Below, one piece after another: positions 21,960 to 33,445 of a stretch of DNA of 64,000 nt. Each line of letters opens with the position of its first letter. Within the stretch, counting starts at the first letter, position 1. The notes beneath the pieces were generated by a model. The model was not told the origin of the DNA, made no database searches, and saw nothing but the letters and a program-made list of their open reading frames with translations. Position numbers and translations under genes: made by a program. The stretch is from Euonymus europaeus (taxonomy: Eukaryota > Streptophyta > Magnoliopsida > Celastrales > Celastraceae): the NCBI GenBank assembly GCA_963580455.1, contig OY756965.1:6150501-6214500 (forward strand), written 5' to 3'.

Positions 21960-24045
21960 ATGTCTTCCAGCTCGGTACCCACAAACCGGAGCGGAACCTC
22001 TAGTTCCTCCTCTGAAACATCCTTTAGCTCAGGCTATACTTTTACGTCATCAGAACCTAGGTTAGATGTAGAAGTAAACACCCTGGATGCTCTCAGCGGA
22101 AATGAATCTGTACAAATAATTTTCAATAGTAAACCTGAGGTAGCCTCTAAGGAATATGAGAGACCAAACCTTCGTCGGGGCAGTATCTCGGGTTTGAAGG
22201 ATGTAGAGCCTTCCATCCTATCTGGTTTGAGGTGTCCAGATGATTTAGTAAATATCCTTAAAGAAAAATATAGTATTCCATGGCCGTTCCGGGCCATTAA
22301 AGCAAATGAACACCCGCTTCGACCAGGCCATGATACTTTTTCTGTCATGGTTCAAAGTTTAAGACTTGGGGCACGTATCCCATACCCTAGAGCGTTAACC
22401 AGCTTTTTTTGCAGTTTTAACATATGTCTGGGATGCCTAACACCCAATTCTTGGTTGTTTCTTAGCAACATTCTAACTCTTCACCACCAGCATGATATAT
22501 CCTTATCATCCCAAGTGTTTCAACACTTGTTCCAAATCAACCACCATCCCCGTGAGAGAGGTTTATACTATCTCCAATTTCGGGACCCCATCAAACCGTT
22601 ATGGTATGAATCTTCTGTCAAACAGTGGAAATCCTCTTTCTTTTTTGTAATCGTGCCGATTAATGCCGATGAGGATCTCTCGTTCCGCAATACATATGGG
22701 GTTCCAAGGCCAAATTTTTCAACAGCCTTCCGCATCTTTTCGATGAGGAGGATGGTTGGCTAGCACACCTAACTCTCCTTCCCCCACTCGCCCCGGATGA
22801 TAGGAGATTTAGTCATGAGGATTACTCGAGGGCTTTGGCCTCGGACATTGCCCAGAGAGGTTGTTTCAGGATAGTTATTATTTTCTTCTTTTTTTCTTTT
22901 TATTTTTTATTATTTCTTATTAAGATTTGATTTTTCTTTCCAGATTTGTCAAGCATGGATGAATACCTGGCTATGATCCAACCACACGCAGAGGGAGTCG
23001 GCCCATCCAAGAAAAGGCCACTAAAGAAAAAGAATGTCTCGGCCCGGGAAGCAATTGGACTGCTTCCTCCTCCCAAGCGGTCGAGGCGGAATTTAACCGG
23101 GGAAACCGCTGCAGCCCGGGCCGCGCTTGAGGCTCCTACCAGAGGAAATACAACAAGGATGGTGGGAACAGCAGCTCAGTCCGGGCTCCTCATCAATCCG
23201 CTCCCGGTTGATGTTCCTCCCCTAGGGAACATAACGTCTGCTGATTTGGGGTTTTGGTGTCAGACACCGTCAGTCATCCCGCGGTCGCATCCAGGATGGT
23301 GTCCCGGATCCCAACGCCTGTTAATTACAAAAGGTAGGAGGACATGCCCCTAACAGACCAGATAGGGGAGCCCAATGTCCAGGCCATGAAGGTAACAAAA
23401 CTTTCCTTCACTCATTTGTTTTTTCTTTTCTTCTTGTTTTTTTACTTAAGTATTTTTTTATTTTTGCAGCTTACTGCCATCTTGGCAACCCTATCGGGGG
23501 GTATTGCATCAATGGCTCATAACGAGTCCGCTGCCCTGAAGCGGGCTGATACTGTGGCTCGGGCTCGTGTTAAGGCTGAGGAGGAGGTTGAGCGGCTCAA
23601 GTCTGAGATGGCAGGCTTGATGAAGGATTTGTCCATTGCCGCTTCTCACGTCACCAAATATAAAGGCGAGAAGACCCAGCTGGAAGAGGAACTCAAAGCC
23701 AACAAAGCTGCTTTTGAGGAGAGACTCCGTAGCAAGGTGGAGTTATCTTACCAGGCGGGTCGTCGGACCGGCGTGGAGGATTTCAAGCAATCAGAGGAAT
23801 TTGCCTTAGGCCGATGCCAAGAGGTGTCCGGGATGGAGCTCGATAAAGACGATGAGGAAGAGATTTCTATTGCAGAAGTAATTTCAACAGATCTGATTCG
23901 TCCAAACTCCCCTCCTATTCCTCAGCAAGAAGATCGCGCTCCGGAACCCGCTGCATCTTCCCTGGCCAACTTAGCCGGTACCGAGGCGGCTCCACGAGAT
24001 CCTGAGCAGCAAGCCCATCCAGATGAAGACCGTGCGGAGGCATAA
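21960..24045 (+). pseudogene. Antisense spliced ORF of the Tat element
   Basis: This coding region is on the strand opposite gag-pol, between integrase and the 3' LTR. Proposed exons are 21960-22859, 22944-23391 and 23470-24045, with introns 22860-22943 (GT...TTTCTTTCCAG) and 23392-23469 (GT...TTTTTGCAG). Both splices keep the reading frame. The N-terminal part is Ser-rich and then has a conserved-looking block (PWPFRAIKANEHPLRPG, LYYLQFRDP, WKSSFFFV). The C-terminal part is a likely coiled coil (AEEEVERLKSEMAGLMKDL). The layout resembles the putative gypsy type transposon family (Pfam Transposase_28) found as antisense ORFs in Tat elements. Frameshifts near 22725 and 23260 and a TAG near 23335 break it. 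Its function is unknown. Confidence 0.65.
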
Positions 24046-24648
24046 CAATTACTTTTTAATAGCCTCAATTTTTCAAGTTGCTTCCTGTGTCGGGATGGTC
24101 TTTTCAATTCCTATCTTTTCAAAAGATAGTTGTTATTTGTTGTACAATTTTAATGTTTTGATGCGGTTTATGTACGTTTTTCTTATTTCTTGCATGCTTA
24201 ACTAGCTGAGATGTGATTATTTTTCATTATATCCCAACTTAGCAGCGATTTGATTTCTGAAAATCATTTTATGCCGGGCGATTGACTCTAGGCTTTTATC
24301 TGGGCACTTACAACTTTATTTTAAAGTTTTGTTGAGTGCATTCCGATTCGGGTTTTACCTCTTCCGGCAGTTTTGTTGAGTGCATCCCAGCTAAGGTTTT
24401 TACCTCTTCCAGATGTTTCAGTACTCGAATTCAAGTGATCTTTGTGTTATTACTTTTTGGCCTGGTATCTTGACCATTTGGATGATCCAGGGCATCTCCT
24501 AGTTTTTCGACTTATACAAAGGAAATTATATTGGAAAATTCTTTGTAAACAGCACTTTATTCTTTTCAAACTGGAACAAATCAAAACAAAGCTTGGTAAA
24601 TTAATAACTTGCTAAAATAATAATTCCTAACTGCTGATATTGACGTCA
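24046..24648. other. Spacer between antisense ORF and integrase end
   Basis: A converging non-coding spacer inside the Tat element, where sense pol and antisense ORF meet tail to tail. It contains a repeated phrase, GTTTTGTTGAGTGCAT(C/T)CC, near 24327 and 24369, about 42 bp apart. It probably holds the 3' end of the antisense transcript. Confidence 0.5.
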
Positions 24649-27600
24649 TCACACGTGATAGCGTTTGAGGTTGTCCACATTCCAGGGCCTCATGTCTCCT
24701 GATTTATCTAGGTCTTCAATCTTGTAGGTTCCATTCCTTAGGGGTTTAGTGACCCGGTATGGACCTTCCCAGTTTTCTCCAAGTTTCCCCGGATGCTTCC
24801 CGGTTGCTACGGCCTTTCTTAGGACCAGGTCTCCAATTGAGAATCTCCTTTCTTTCACCCGTTTATTAAAGTATCGGGTCGTGCGTTGTTTATATGCAGC
24901 GGTTCAGATTCTGGCCCACTCCCTCGTTTCTTCTATGAGATCCAGATTGCTGAGGAGCATTTCATTATTCCTCGGCTCGATGTAGTTGGTGATCCTCGGG
25001 GAAGGAATACCAATCTCGCGGGAATTACAGCCTCTGTACTGAAGGTGAGTGAAAATGGTGTTTCGACAGTTGATGTTCTAGCTGTGGTACGGTATGACCA
25101 AAGCACTGAGGGTAGTTCTTCAACCCATTTTCCTTGAGCGCCATCCAGCCTGGTTTTTATTCCTTCTAGGATGGTTCGATTCGTTACTTCCGCTTGGCCA
25201 TTCGCCTGCGGGTGTGCCATTGAAGTGATCCTTAGATCAATTTTAAGGTCTTCACAAAACTTGTGCATTCTTCTCCCAACAAATTGTCTACCATTATCAA
25301 CAACAAATGCTTGGGGAAGACCATATCGACACACTATTGTCCTCCAAATAAAGTCAATCATCTTCTGTTCCGAGATGGTTGCTAGTGGCTCAACTTCGAT
25401 CTATTTGGTGAAGTAGTCCACCGCAACTATTAGATTTCTTCTTTGTCCCACCGTTTGCACAAATGGTCCCAAGAGGTCCATTCCCCACTAAGCAAAAGGG
25501 CAAGGGTTCTGGACTGGTATCATATCAGATGATGGTACCCTAGGAACATTAGAATGTCTTTGGCATCTGTCGCATTTATGTACCAGGTCCTTTGCATCCT
25601 TCATCATAGTCGGCCAATAATAGCCACACCGCAGTACCTTGTGGCTGAGGGACCGTGCGCCAATATGACTCCCACAGATCCCTTCGTGGACTTCTCTAAG
25701 GGCATAGTCAACCTCTCTGGGTGGTAGACATCTCAAATAGGACAGCGTGAAAGATATTCTATACAATTCTCCTTGTAAAATTGTATACCTAGCAGCCCTC
25801 TTTCTTAAACTTTTTGCCTCGTTTCGATCTTCCGGCAAAGTTCCTTTCTCTAAATAATTCCGAATTGGATCCATCCAGCTCAGCTCGGTATCTACTTCCG
25901 CAACGATATCAGCAACATCGATACTTCGCTGAGGAAGAATTTCTCTCTGCACCATCGTAGAGACTTTTGTCGAGTACGCTGATGCTAATCTGGCCAAGAT
26001 ATCAGCCTTAGCATTCTGCTCCCATGGTATCTACTTTATTTCCACTTTGGAGATCTCAGCTATCAATGTTCTTGCCGCATCAAGATACTTTAGCATATTT
26101 GGGCCTCTTGCCTCATATTCTCCCCTAATCTGCTCGGTAACGAGCTGGGAATCACTGTTAATAACCAAATTTTTAACCTCCAGTTCTCTTGCCATCCTCA
26201 GGCCAGCCAAGACAGCTTCATACTCTGCTTCATTGTTGGATGCGTTAAACTTAAAATGTAACGCGTGTTCTATATATATGCCCCCCGAGTCAATGAGTAA
26301 GATTCCTACACCGCTTCCATCTTTGTTCGAAGATCCATCTACAAACAGCTCCCATTGTTCTTGGGCTGGTATGGGATCTTGCTCATTGGTCGGATTATAG
26401 CATTCAACTATGAAGTCAGCCAAGGCTTGCCCTTTTATGGCTTGACGTGGTTTGAATTGAATGTTGAATTCACCCAACTAGATAGACCATTTAATAAGTC
26501 TGCCAGATACATCTGGCTTCTGTAGTACACTCTTGAGTGGTTGATCCGTCAAAACCACTATGGTGTGGGCTTGGAAGTACGGCCTGAGTTTTCGAGCCGC
26601 AATAATAAGTGCTAACGCTAATTTTTCGGTATGGGAATACCTGGTCTCAGCATCTAACATCACTTTGTTGGTGTAGTAGATAGGACTTTGTACCTTATCT
26701 TCTTCCCGTATCAGTACCGCATTGACGGCATGTTGTGAAGTGGCTAGGTACAAGAAAAGTGTTTCACCCTCTTTCGGACAAGTGAGGAGGGGAGGTTGTG
26801 CTAGGTAGTCCTTCAAATTTTCAAAAAACTTCTGACACTCCTCTATCCAATGAAATTCCCTTGATTTCTTTAATGCTTGAAAGAAAGGTCCGCATCTGTC
26901 ACCAGACCTAGCAAGGAATCTTCCAAGCGAAGCGGCTCGTCCAGTTAGCTTCTGAACTTCTTTTACATTCCGGGGTGATTCCATGTTGATAATAGCCTCA
27001 AACTTTTCTGGGTTGACTTCAATTCCTCTGCTGGTGACTAAAAATCCAAGGAATTTTCCTGAAGCCGCTCAAAGGCGCATTTGTCCGGGTTAAGTTTTAT
27101 TCCGAATTTATCGAGAGTTGAAAAAACTTTCTCCAAATCACCGGGATGGTCTGTTGCTACTTTACTTTTGACCACCATGTCATCCACGTATGCCTCGATA
27201 GACTTCCCTATCTGATCTGAAAAAACATGATTTACCAAGCGCTGATAGGTTGCTCTGACATTTTTTAGCCCAAAAGACATTACTTTGTAACAGTATGTGC
27301 CCTCTGGCAGTTATAAAGGATGTTGCTTCCTCATCTTCCGGGTTCACCCTTATCTGATGATAACCGGAGTAAGCATCAAGGAACTCACCAACTGATGGCC
27401 AGATGTTGCATCAACCAACTGGTCTATCTTTGGGAGTGGATAGCTATCCTTGGGACAAGCTTTGTTCAGGTCGGTAAAGTCAACGCACATCCTCCATTTA
27501 CCATTGGCTTTCCGCACCATGACGACATTAGCCAACCATTCTGGATAATGGACCTCCCTTATGAAGTTAGCTTCAACTAACTTTCGCACCTCCTCTTTTA

Positions 27601-28560
27601 TGGCTTCCTGCCTATCCATGGCGAAATTTCGTCGCTTTTGTTTCATTGGCTTCGCACCGGCTCGAATACTCAACTTATGCTGGATAGTATTCTGACTAAT
27701 TCCCGGCATTTCATCCGCACTCCATGCAAAAAATTTCACATTGTTAAGTAACAGGGTGGTTATTTGTTTTGACAGAACACTCTCTAGTTGCGAGCCGATA
27801 TAAAAGTTTCTGTTCGTGCCCTCCTCAACTAGGACGGGTACCAAATCTTCAACCGGTGTAGGCTTGAGCATCTCATCATCGAAACAAATATCCAAATTGG
27901 CCACAAGAAGTTTGCCTTTCTTCTTGTCTTCGAGATCGGTAAAATAAACGTCCCTAGCCACTTGCTGGTTACCTACGGCCTTTCCAATTCCACGGCCCAT
28001 GTGGAATTTCATTTTTAAACAATAGGTAGATACCACCGCTCCAATCTGGTGAAGTAATGGCCTTCCTATGATGCCGTTGTAAGGCGCTCAGACATCTACA
28101 ACAAGTAGATCCACCATCTGCATTGTGGTTTGGGGATAAGTTCCCAGTGTGACCGGGAGGTTAATAACTCTCTTTGGCATGACAGATTGCCTAGTGAACC
28201 CATAGAGAGGCTTTGTTGCAGCCTTGCAGGCCTTAACCTATCCTCGGATAGCTTCATTGCCTTGAAGGCATGGTAAAATAATATGTCTGCTGCACTGCCA
28301 TTATTCACAAGAATTTTCAGTACGGAAAAATTTTCTATGACGGCTTGGACAACCAAGGCGTCATAGTGTAGATATTGAATGCCTTCTTCATCTTTTTCTG
28401 AGAAGACGATAGGCTCCTCCTCCCTTCTTGCTTTCTTGCTCTTAACAATGTCTTTACCAAGTTGAGCATACGCTCTTCCTGCGAAAGTACTCTCACCTCC
28501 AGCAGCCAGTCCTCCTATGATCACTTCGCAATAATCAATTGTTTCGGCACTGCCTTTCTC
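24649..28560 (-). pseudogene. Tat gypsy pol (PR-RT-RH-aRH-INT), disrupted
   Basis: From the right: protease region with LVNNGSAADILF near 28300, in which the expected catalytic Asp of DNG or DSG is Asn; RT with FIREVHYPEWLANVV, WRMCVDFTDLNKACPKD, MSFGLKN and YVDDMVVKS (27560-27190); RNase H around YTNKVMLDAETRYSHTEK (26650); a second RNase H with FVDGSSNKDGSGVGI, NNEAEYEAVLAGL and DSQLV (26477-26031); the integrase HHCC finger (25690-25560), core VVDNGRQF and PQANGQAEVTN (25361-24960), and C-terminal KERRFSIGDLVLRK (24858-24649). In-frame stops occur at 28090, 26478, 26031, 25488 and 25401. Indels lie near 28205, 27390, 27300, 27045 and 24960. Several stops fit C-to-T or G-to-A changes. Confidence 0.9.
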
Positions 28561-30117
28561 ATGCCGGGGTGAGTCATCCCTTCTTCTGGATTTTCTCCTA
28601 TCGTCATCTTCCTCATCTCTTCTCCTTCTCTTATCACCTCGATCTGAGGTATATTGCTTCAAATGACCTCTTCTTATAGGACCTTCTATCTCGTCTTTCA
28701 GGTGTCTGCAATCATCTGCGTCGTGGACGTGATCTTTATGAAACTGGTAATATTTTCCAGTTGAACGCTTCTCTGGAGGCATCCTCATTTTGTTGGGCCA
28801 CTAGACAAGATTCTGGTCACATATTTCATTAAGGACCTTTTTTAACGAACTATTCAAGGGTGCATAGTTTGTGTATTTGGGAGGTGGACCGAAATCAGCC
28901 TTTTTACTGGGTCGCTCATCCTTTCTAGAATTGTCCCAGTTAGGTCTTTTATCTTGGCTCGGACGATTTCCTCCTGCCCCACTTGGTCGCCCTTTATCGC
29001 CTGATTGTCTTCCCCGGTCGGGTGATGTACGGATCGCAAAACATGAGGATCTGAGGGAATTTGTCGCTTTTATGTATTTTTCCGTTCTGGCCAAAAGCTC
29101 CTCTATTGTCTGGGGCCGATCCGTGCACAAGGAATTGCAAAATTGCTCATGACGGACAGTTCTGATCAGTGCAGCATTTGCCACGGCAATCTGGACATCC
29201 GATATTTCTAAACACATTTGGTTGAATCTTTCAATGAATGCTTGGAAAGATTCTCCCTTTTCATGTTCAACGGTCATCAGATCTTGATTGGTAGTCTTTG
29301 ATTTCCTGGTACTGGCAAACCGTAATGCGAACTTTCTTGACAAGTCCTAAAAATTAAAGATGCTATGGCTCGGCTGGTTTATGAACCATGTCCGGGCCGA
29401 CCCAACCAATGTGGAAGGGAAAATCTTACATAGGATGGCATCAAAAGCTCTGCGGCATTCCATCATGGATTTGAAACCCATGATGTGGTCATAAGGATCT
29501 TTCCTTCCTTCATATAGCTCAAGGTTTGGGATTCTGAAATCCCGGGGAACCTCGGTGTTTAATATTTCTTGGGATAGGGGAGTCATGGAACTATCCCATA
29601 TTTCATCTGCCATATCTCTCCCTTGAAGAGCGGCAAGCTTGCGGTCTACCTCTTGAAGATGTTTATTAACATCATCCGTAGTTTGATTTGTATTTCTTCT
29701 GGTGCTCGCGATTGATTGTCCATCCCGGTCATCATACTCTTTTCTCTTTGATCCTCCGGAATGAGAGTTTCGATCATCATCACTCCTCCTCCTTGAGGGG
29801 TCATTTCCATCTTTGGCCCGAGTAGCCTGGGTCTGCTGATTTGCAAGCATCATCTCGGTAAGCATTTCTACTTGCCTACAGAGTTGGTTAAATCTTTCGG
29901 TAGTGAAGGTTGGAGCGGGAGGACGATTCTGGGGCACTTGATCATTAACATTTGTATCATCCCGGTCCGGATTCTGTTCCATTGCGACCGGAATGGCGGT
30001 TTCTCTTGGAATATTTCCTGGAGCTTGAGTGTTTGTCTCCATTACAACTTGCTGCCGTTGCTGTTGAGCTAGGGAATTTTCAGGATCATCAACAGTGTTC
30101 CTTCTAGGCCTGACCAT
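28561..30117 (-). pseudogene. Tat gypsy gag, disrupted
   Basis: The start is set at ATG 30117 (MVRPRRNTVDDPENS), just after the primer-binding site; an upstream in-frame ATG lies in LTR sequence. The protein has a Gln-rich N-terminus, a charged RRRSDDDRNSH region, then the gag core (VPRDFRIPNLELYEGRKDP, GSARTWFINQPSHSI) and KFALRFASTRKSK, followed by a zinc-finger-like HKDHVHDADDCRHLKDEI stretch. Stops at 29347-29349 and 28801-28803 interrupt an otherwise single reading frame (30117 to about 28205), so two point changes account for the breaks in gag. Confidence 0.88.
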
Positions 30118-30121
30118 GATT

Positions 30122-30803
30122 TCTGTTGGGAAATGTAAATCGTATTCCCACAGACGGCGCCAAACTGATGACGTCAAAAATGTGACTATACCGTAATGAC
30201 GATCAGTCGGTCAAGCTGGGGCTGTAGTTAATGAGCGTCCTAAAATAAATGCGAACAAACGTGAGCTTAAAGACCCGGGCCTGAGGTAGGAGTAGGCACT
30301 CCGACGCTCAAGTCAGTATGGACTCAGTTATTAGAAGTGCCCCGGTATGCAGAGCTTTTCTCTAAGCTTGAATAGCAAGTAATGATTAAAAAATTACCTG
30401 AGAATGAGGCTTCCCTTTTATAGGGGTCAACTGGTCCGAGTTTTACGGATAGTAAAATTATCTGTTGGGAAATGTAAATCGTATTTCCACAGACGGCGCC
30501 AAACTGATGACGTCAAAAAAGGTGACTATACCGTAATGACGATCAGTCGGTCAAGCTGTGGCTGTAGTTAATGAGCGTCCTAAAGTAAATGCGAACAAAC
30601 GTGAGCTTAAAGACCCAGGCCTGAGGTTTTCCTCAGGCGTAGGCGCTCCGACGCTCAAGTCAGTATGGACTCAGTTACTAGAAGTGCCCCGGTATGCAGA
30701 GCTTTTTCTAAGCTTGAATAGCAAGTAATGATTAAAAAATTACCTGCGAATGAGGCTTCCCTTTTATAGGGGTCAACTGGTCCGAGTTTTACGGATAGTA
30801 AAA
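30122..30803 (-). repeat. Tandem duplication of promoter-U5-PBS-leader block
   Basis: Copy A (30122-30457) and copy B (30461-30803) are nearly identical and head to tail. Each contains a CCTATAAAAG box (30415-30424 and 30761-30770), the LTR 3' end, the primer-binding site and the leader up to just before the gag ATG. Copy B has a TTTTCCTCAGG-type insertion of about 7 bp. The element therefore has two core promoters and two primer-binding sites in series. Confidence 0.9.
30145..30162 (-). promoter_or_regulatory. Primer-binding site of the Tat element (inner copy)
   Basis: On the minus strand TGGCGCCGTCTGTGGGAA follows the LTR end (...GACGTCATCA) after a few bases. The TGGCGCCGT-type primer-binding site is common in plant gypsy elements and sets the LTR end at 30166. 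An outer copy lies at 30485-30501. Confidence 0.8.
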
Positions 30804-31085
30804 CTCTTTGATTTATTGGTTGAGCTTATTGATAGTAAAACTCGGCCGGTTGATATGGCATGGGCCGGAGAGATTTCCCTTCATGCCGGACCGGTGTGGA
30901 TTCTTTACCAGCCGGACCGGTGTACTAATCCGGTAGTGTTATTCCTCGAGCCGGACGAACACATTAAACCAGGGCGGTCATCTCAAGGCCGGGCCAGGCC
31001 GGTCATTAAATAAAGCTGTCCTCCGAGACACATTAATGGTGACACGTGTTATCATTCTATTCGTGGAGTTATTTTAGACATATCA
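30505..31085 (-). repeat. 5' LTR of the Tat element
   Basis: The 581-bp LTR starts TGATATGTCTAAAATAAC at 31085 and ends ...GACGTCATCA at 30505 (minus strand), giving TGAT/ATCA termini. It includes a TATA-like CCTATAAAAG. Its right neighbour begins GGTGG; the matching target duplication cannot be tested because the other LTR is truncated. Confidence 0.8.
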
Positions 31086-31290
31086 GGTGGTAACTAATTT
31101 GGTAACCACCACCAACCTATTCTCTAATTCAACTAGAGAGGGTTACTTGGATCAGGCCGGGTCAAGCCCGACATGACCTACCCAAGCCCAAACTCAATTT
31201 CCAACAATATTTATTACATTCTAGCACTCTCAACCATCCTCGAAGCCTTCCTATCATAACTCCTAAAATTAACTCGATCGACCGCCAGGC
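31086..31290. other. Possible older LTR fragment beside the Tat element
   Basis: On the minus strand TGTTGGAAATTGAGTTTGGG near 31208 looks like a Copia-type LTR start, followed by about 120 bp up to the gypsy insertion. It does not match either copia LTR in the window. It could be the LTR into which the Tat element inserted. Confidence 0.3.
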
Positions 31291-33030
31291 GTACAAATAT
31301 TAGTTTCGTCAGTGTCATGGCCAGCAGCACTAATGATGCAGGGCAAGTACATGCGCTCCATCAGTCTTGTGGGGCTTGAACGAGGGGACAAAGTCTCTGA
31401 TAATATTCTAGATTACTAGTGAGAGTGGAGTTTCGTGGAAATTTCTCTTACCAAATGATATATATGTATAGTACTACTGTTTGTATTGAGTCCATTGGGG
31501 CCCAGTTCAGGACATGGAACTTGGATTGAACCAGTCTCTAAGATGGGGTAAGGGCCTACCAATTGGCATCAGAGACCTCCCACATATTGTGTTCGATTGG
31601 TGTAGGGGCAACCTATGGGGAGAAACCATGCCATCTCGCCCATATGGCGGGTGCTGACACAATTAATGTCTAGCTAGGTCGCATACTCTGATGATAATCA
31701 TGTGTTGCAGAGGAAAAGAAAAAGGAGAAAATGGCCTGCAGGACCAAGTGCAGTCGCAAAAGGAAAACTGAAGCCATGGGGTTAGCCCAATTGATTGTTA
31801 TTTTTGCTTTCTATTTATTAACAAAAAGCACAGGTAAGAAGTAGCAACCAGGGGCATATATATAGTTATATACTGTACATATAGGAGGTGGTGTCAAGTC
31901 ATGGGCTGTGGCCTGTGGCAGAGCCAGCTCTCTCTCTCGCTGTTTTAATTAGTGTTTCTGGTCCATGAACACATCTTTATTGAAAGATGTTAAAGAGGAA
32001 AACGAAGTTGCAGGTTCTCTAAGCTGTAAAATTGTTTGCTTTTGGGTGCTGTCAAGGTTTCTTTTGTACCAATACACAATCATGCAATAATATTCCAGCA
32101 GAGTACTTAATTCTCTTTGTCTACATGAAGAATTTGGTTTTACTTACTTAGATAAACTAAACTTGAGACTAAAATGCCTGATTTAATTAAGTTATCAAGT
32201 ACGTACAAATGTTATTGGTTTATCTAGAGAGAGCAGGCTCCTTCATTTGCACATACAAGAAATTTCTCGTGACTAACCACAAACTATATTTATGGCATCA
32301 CTTAATTAACTTAGCATATATGCATTAATTTCATCAATCATTCCAAATATTTATTAGATACGTATAGGCGCACGTATGATTCAGTTGTAGAATTAAAAGA
32401 TGAAACTTAAAAATCATATGTTCAATTATTAAAAATAGCCTCTCAATATAATATATGGATTGGATTGTAGAGTGAAGTGCACGTATATATTGCATGCATT
32501 CGACCTCATCAGGAGTATTTGAGTATTTGTGCACCATAGTTGTCTTTTCACCTAAATGTTTCTCTCCCACATCTGTAATATGAGTATATATGTGAAAAAT
32601 CGATATGTGCACTTGCATTGCAAAATATAAAATGGCGGGAAGATAGGTATAGTATATACACGTCTCATTCTAGCTTGCTTGATCGAAAATGACTTAAAAC
32701 CAAAGAATTTTTTTAAAAAAAAAGAACAAAGAAACCCTGAGTTAATTACAATATCTTTATGGGACTTCCTGCTTTTTGCTCTCTTTTTATATATATATAT
32801 TTATTTACATGCATTGGGTCGACCTTTGAGTTAGTAATTGAAGATGTTGTATATATAAATAAATTATCTTGGCAGGCATGCCATAGCCCTAAAATGAAGA
32901 AAAAGTAATTAGGCCACTCAACAATATCACTATAAATTAACTATATATAATTAATTAACAACGAAAACATGGTTCAGCAACATCTTTTATTGACCAAGTT
33001 CAATTATATCTTTGACCAATTATGTATATA

Positions 33031-33164
33031 CATATATATATATATATATATAGTGCCACAATCGCTAACCCTATACGCCATTATGTTTTGCAACAAGGGA
33101 GTTTTTCAAAGTAAACATATGGGGAATCTGGTCATCACGAAAGGAAAAGGAGAAGAAATTGAAG

Positions 33165-33204
<40 letters not shown>

Positions 33205-33445
33205 AGGTATACATATATATATAAGGTCAGGGCATAGGATTCCCAAATTCGTTTTTCTTTATAGTATGAGAGAGCGTGGCTTGTAGAAAAGATGGGATGA
33301 GAAAAAGGGCTTCAGCCTTAGAAAGGGTTGGCTCTAATATCAAAAGAGAGAGAGAGAGCCCACATTAGTTGTAGGAATCCCAAGCAAAGTGAGCCCCAGC
33401 ATTCACATATATAACCAAATGTGTATATATATATATATATATATA
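33031..33445. repeat. Three (TA)n microsatellites
   Basis: AT/TA runs lie at 33031-33052, 33167-33200 and 33424-33445. They generate spurious IYIYIY-type reading frames. Confidence 0.95.

Larger units (their letters stand above)
21491..31085 (-). mobile_element. Ty3/gypsy retrotransposon, Tat lineage, with antisense ORF
   Basis: A 9.6 kb element transcribed right to left: 5' LTR (31085-30505), primer-binding site, gag, protease, RT, RNase H, a second RNase H, integrase, an antisense coding region, a polypurine tract (about 21616-21630) and a truncated 3' LTR (21615-21491). A second (archaeal-type) RNase H between RNase H and integrase, plus extra coding sequence between pol and the 3' LTR, are hallmarks of the Tat lineage. 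The last 85 bp or so of the two LTR starts differ at only about two positions, which suggests fairly recent insertion, although pol already has many stops. Confidence 0.88.

Noticed and set aside
33230..33440. Possible microRNA precursor
   Set aside because: No known plant microRNA sequence and no convincing stem were found; only AT repeats.
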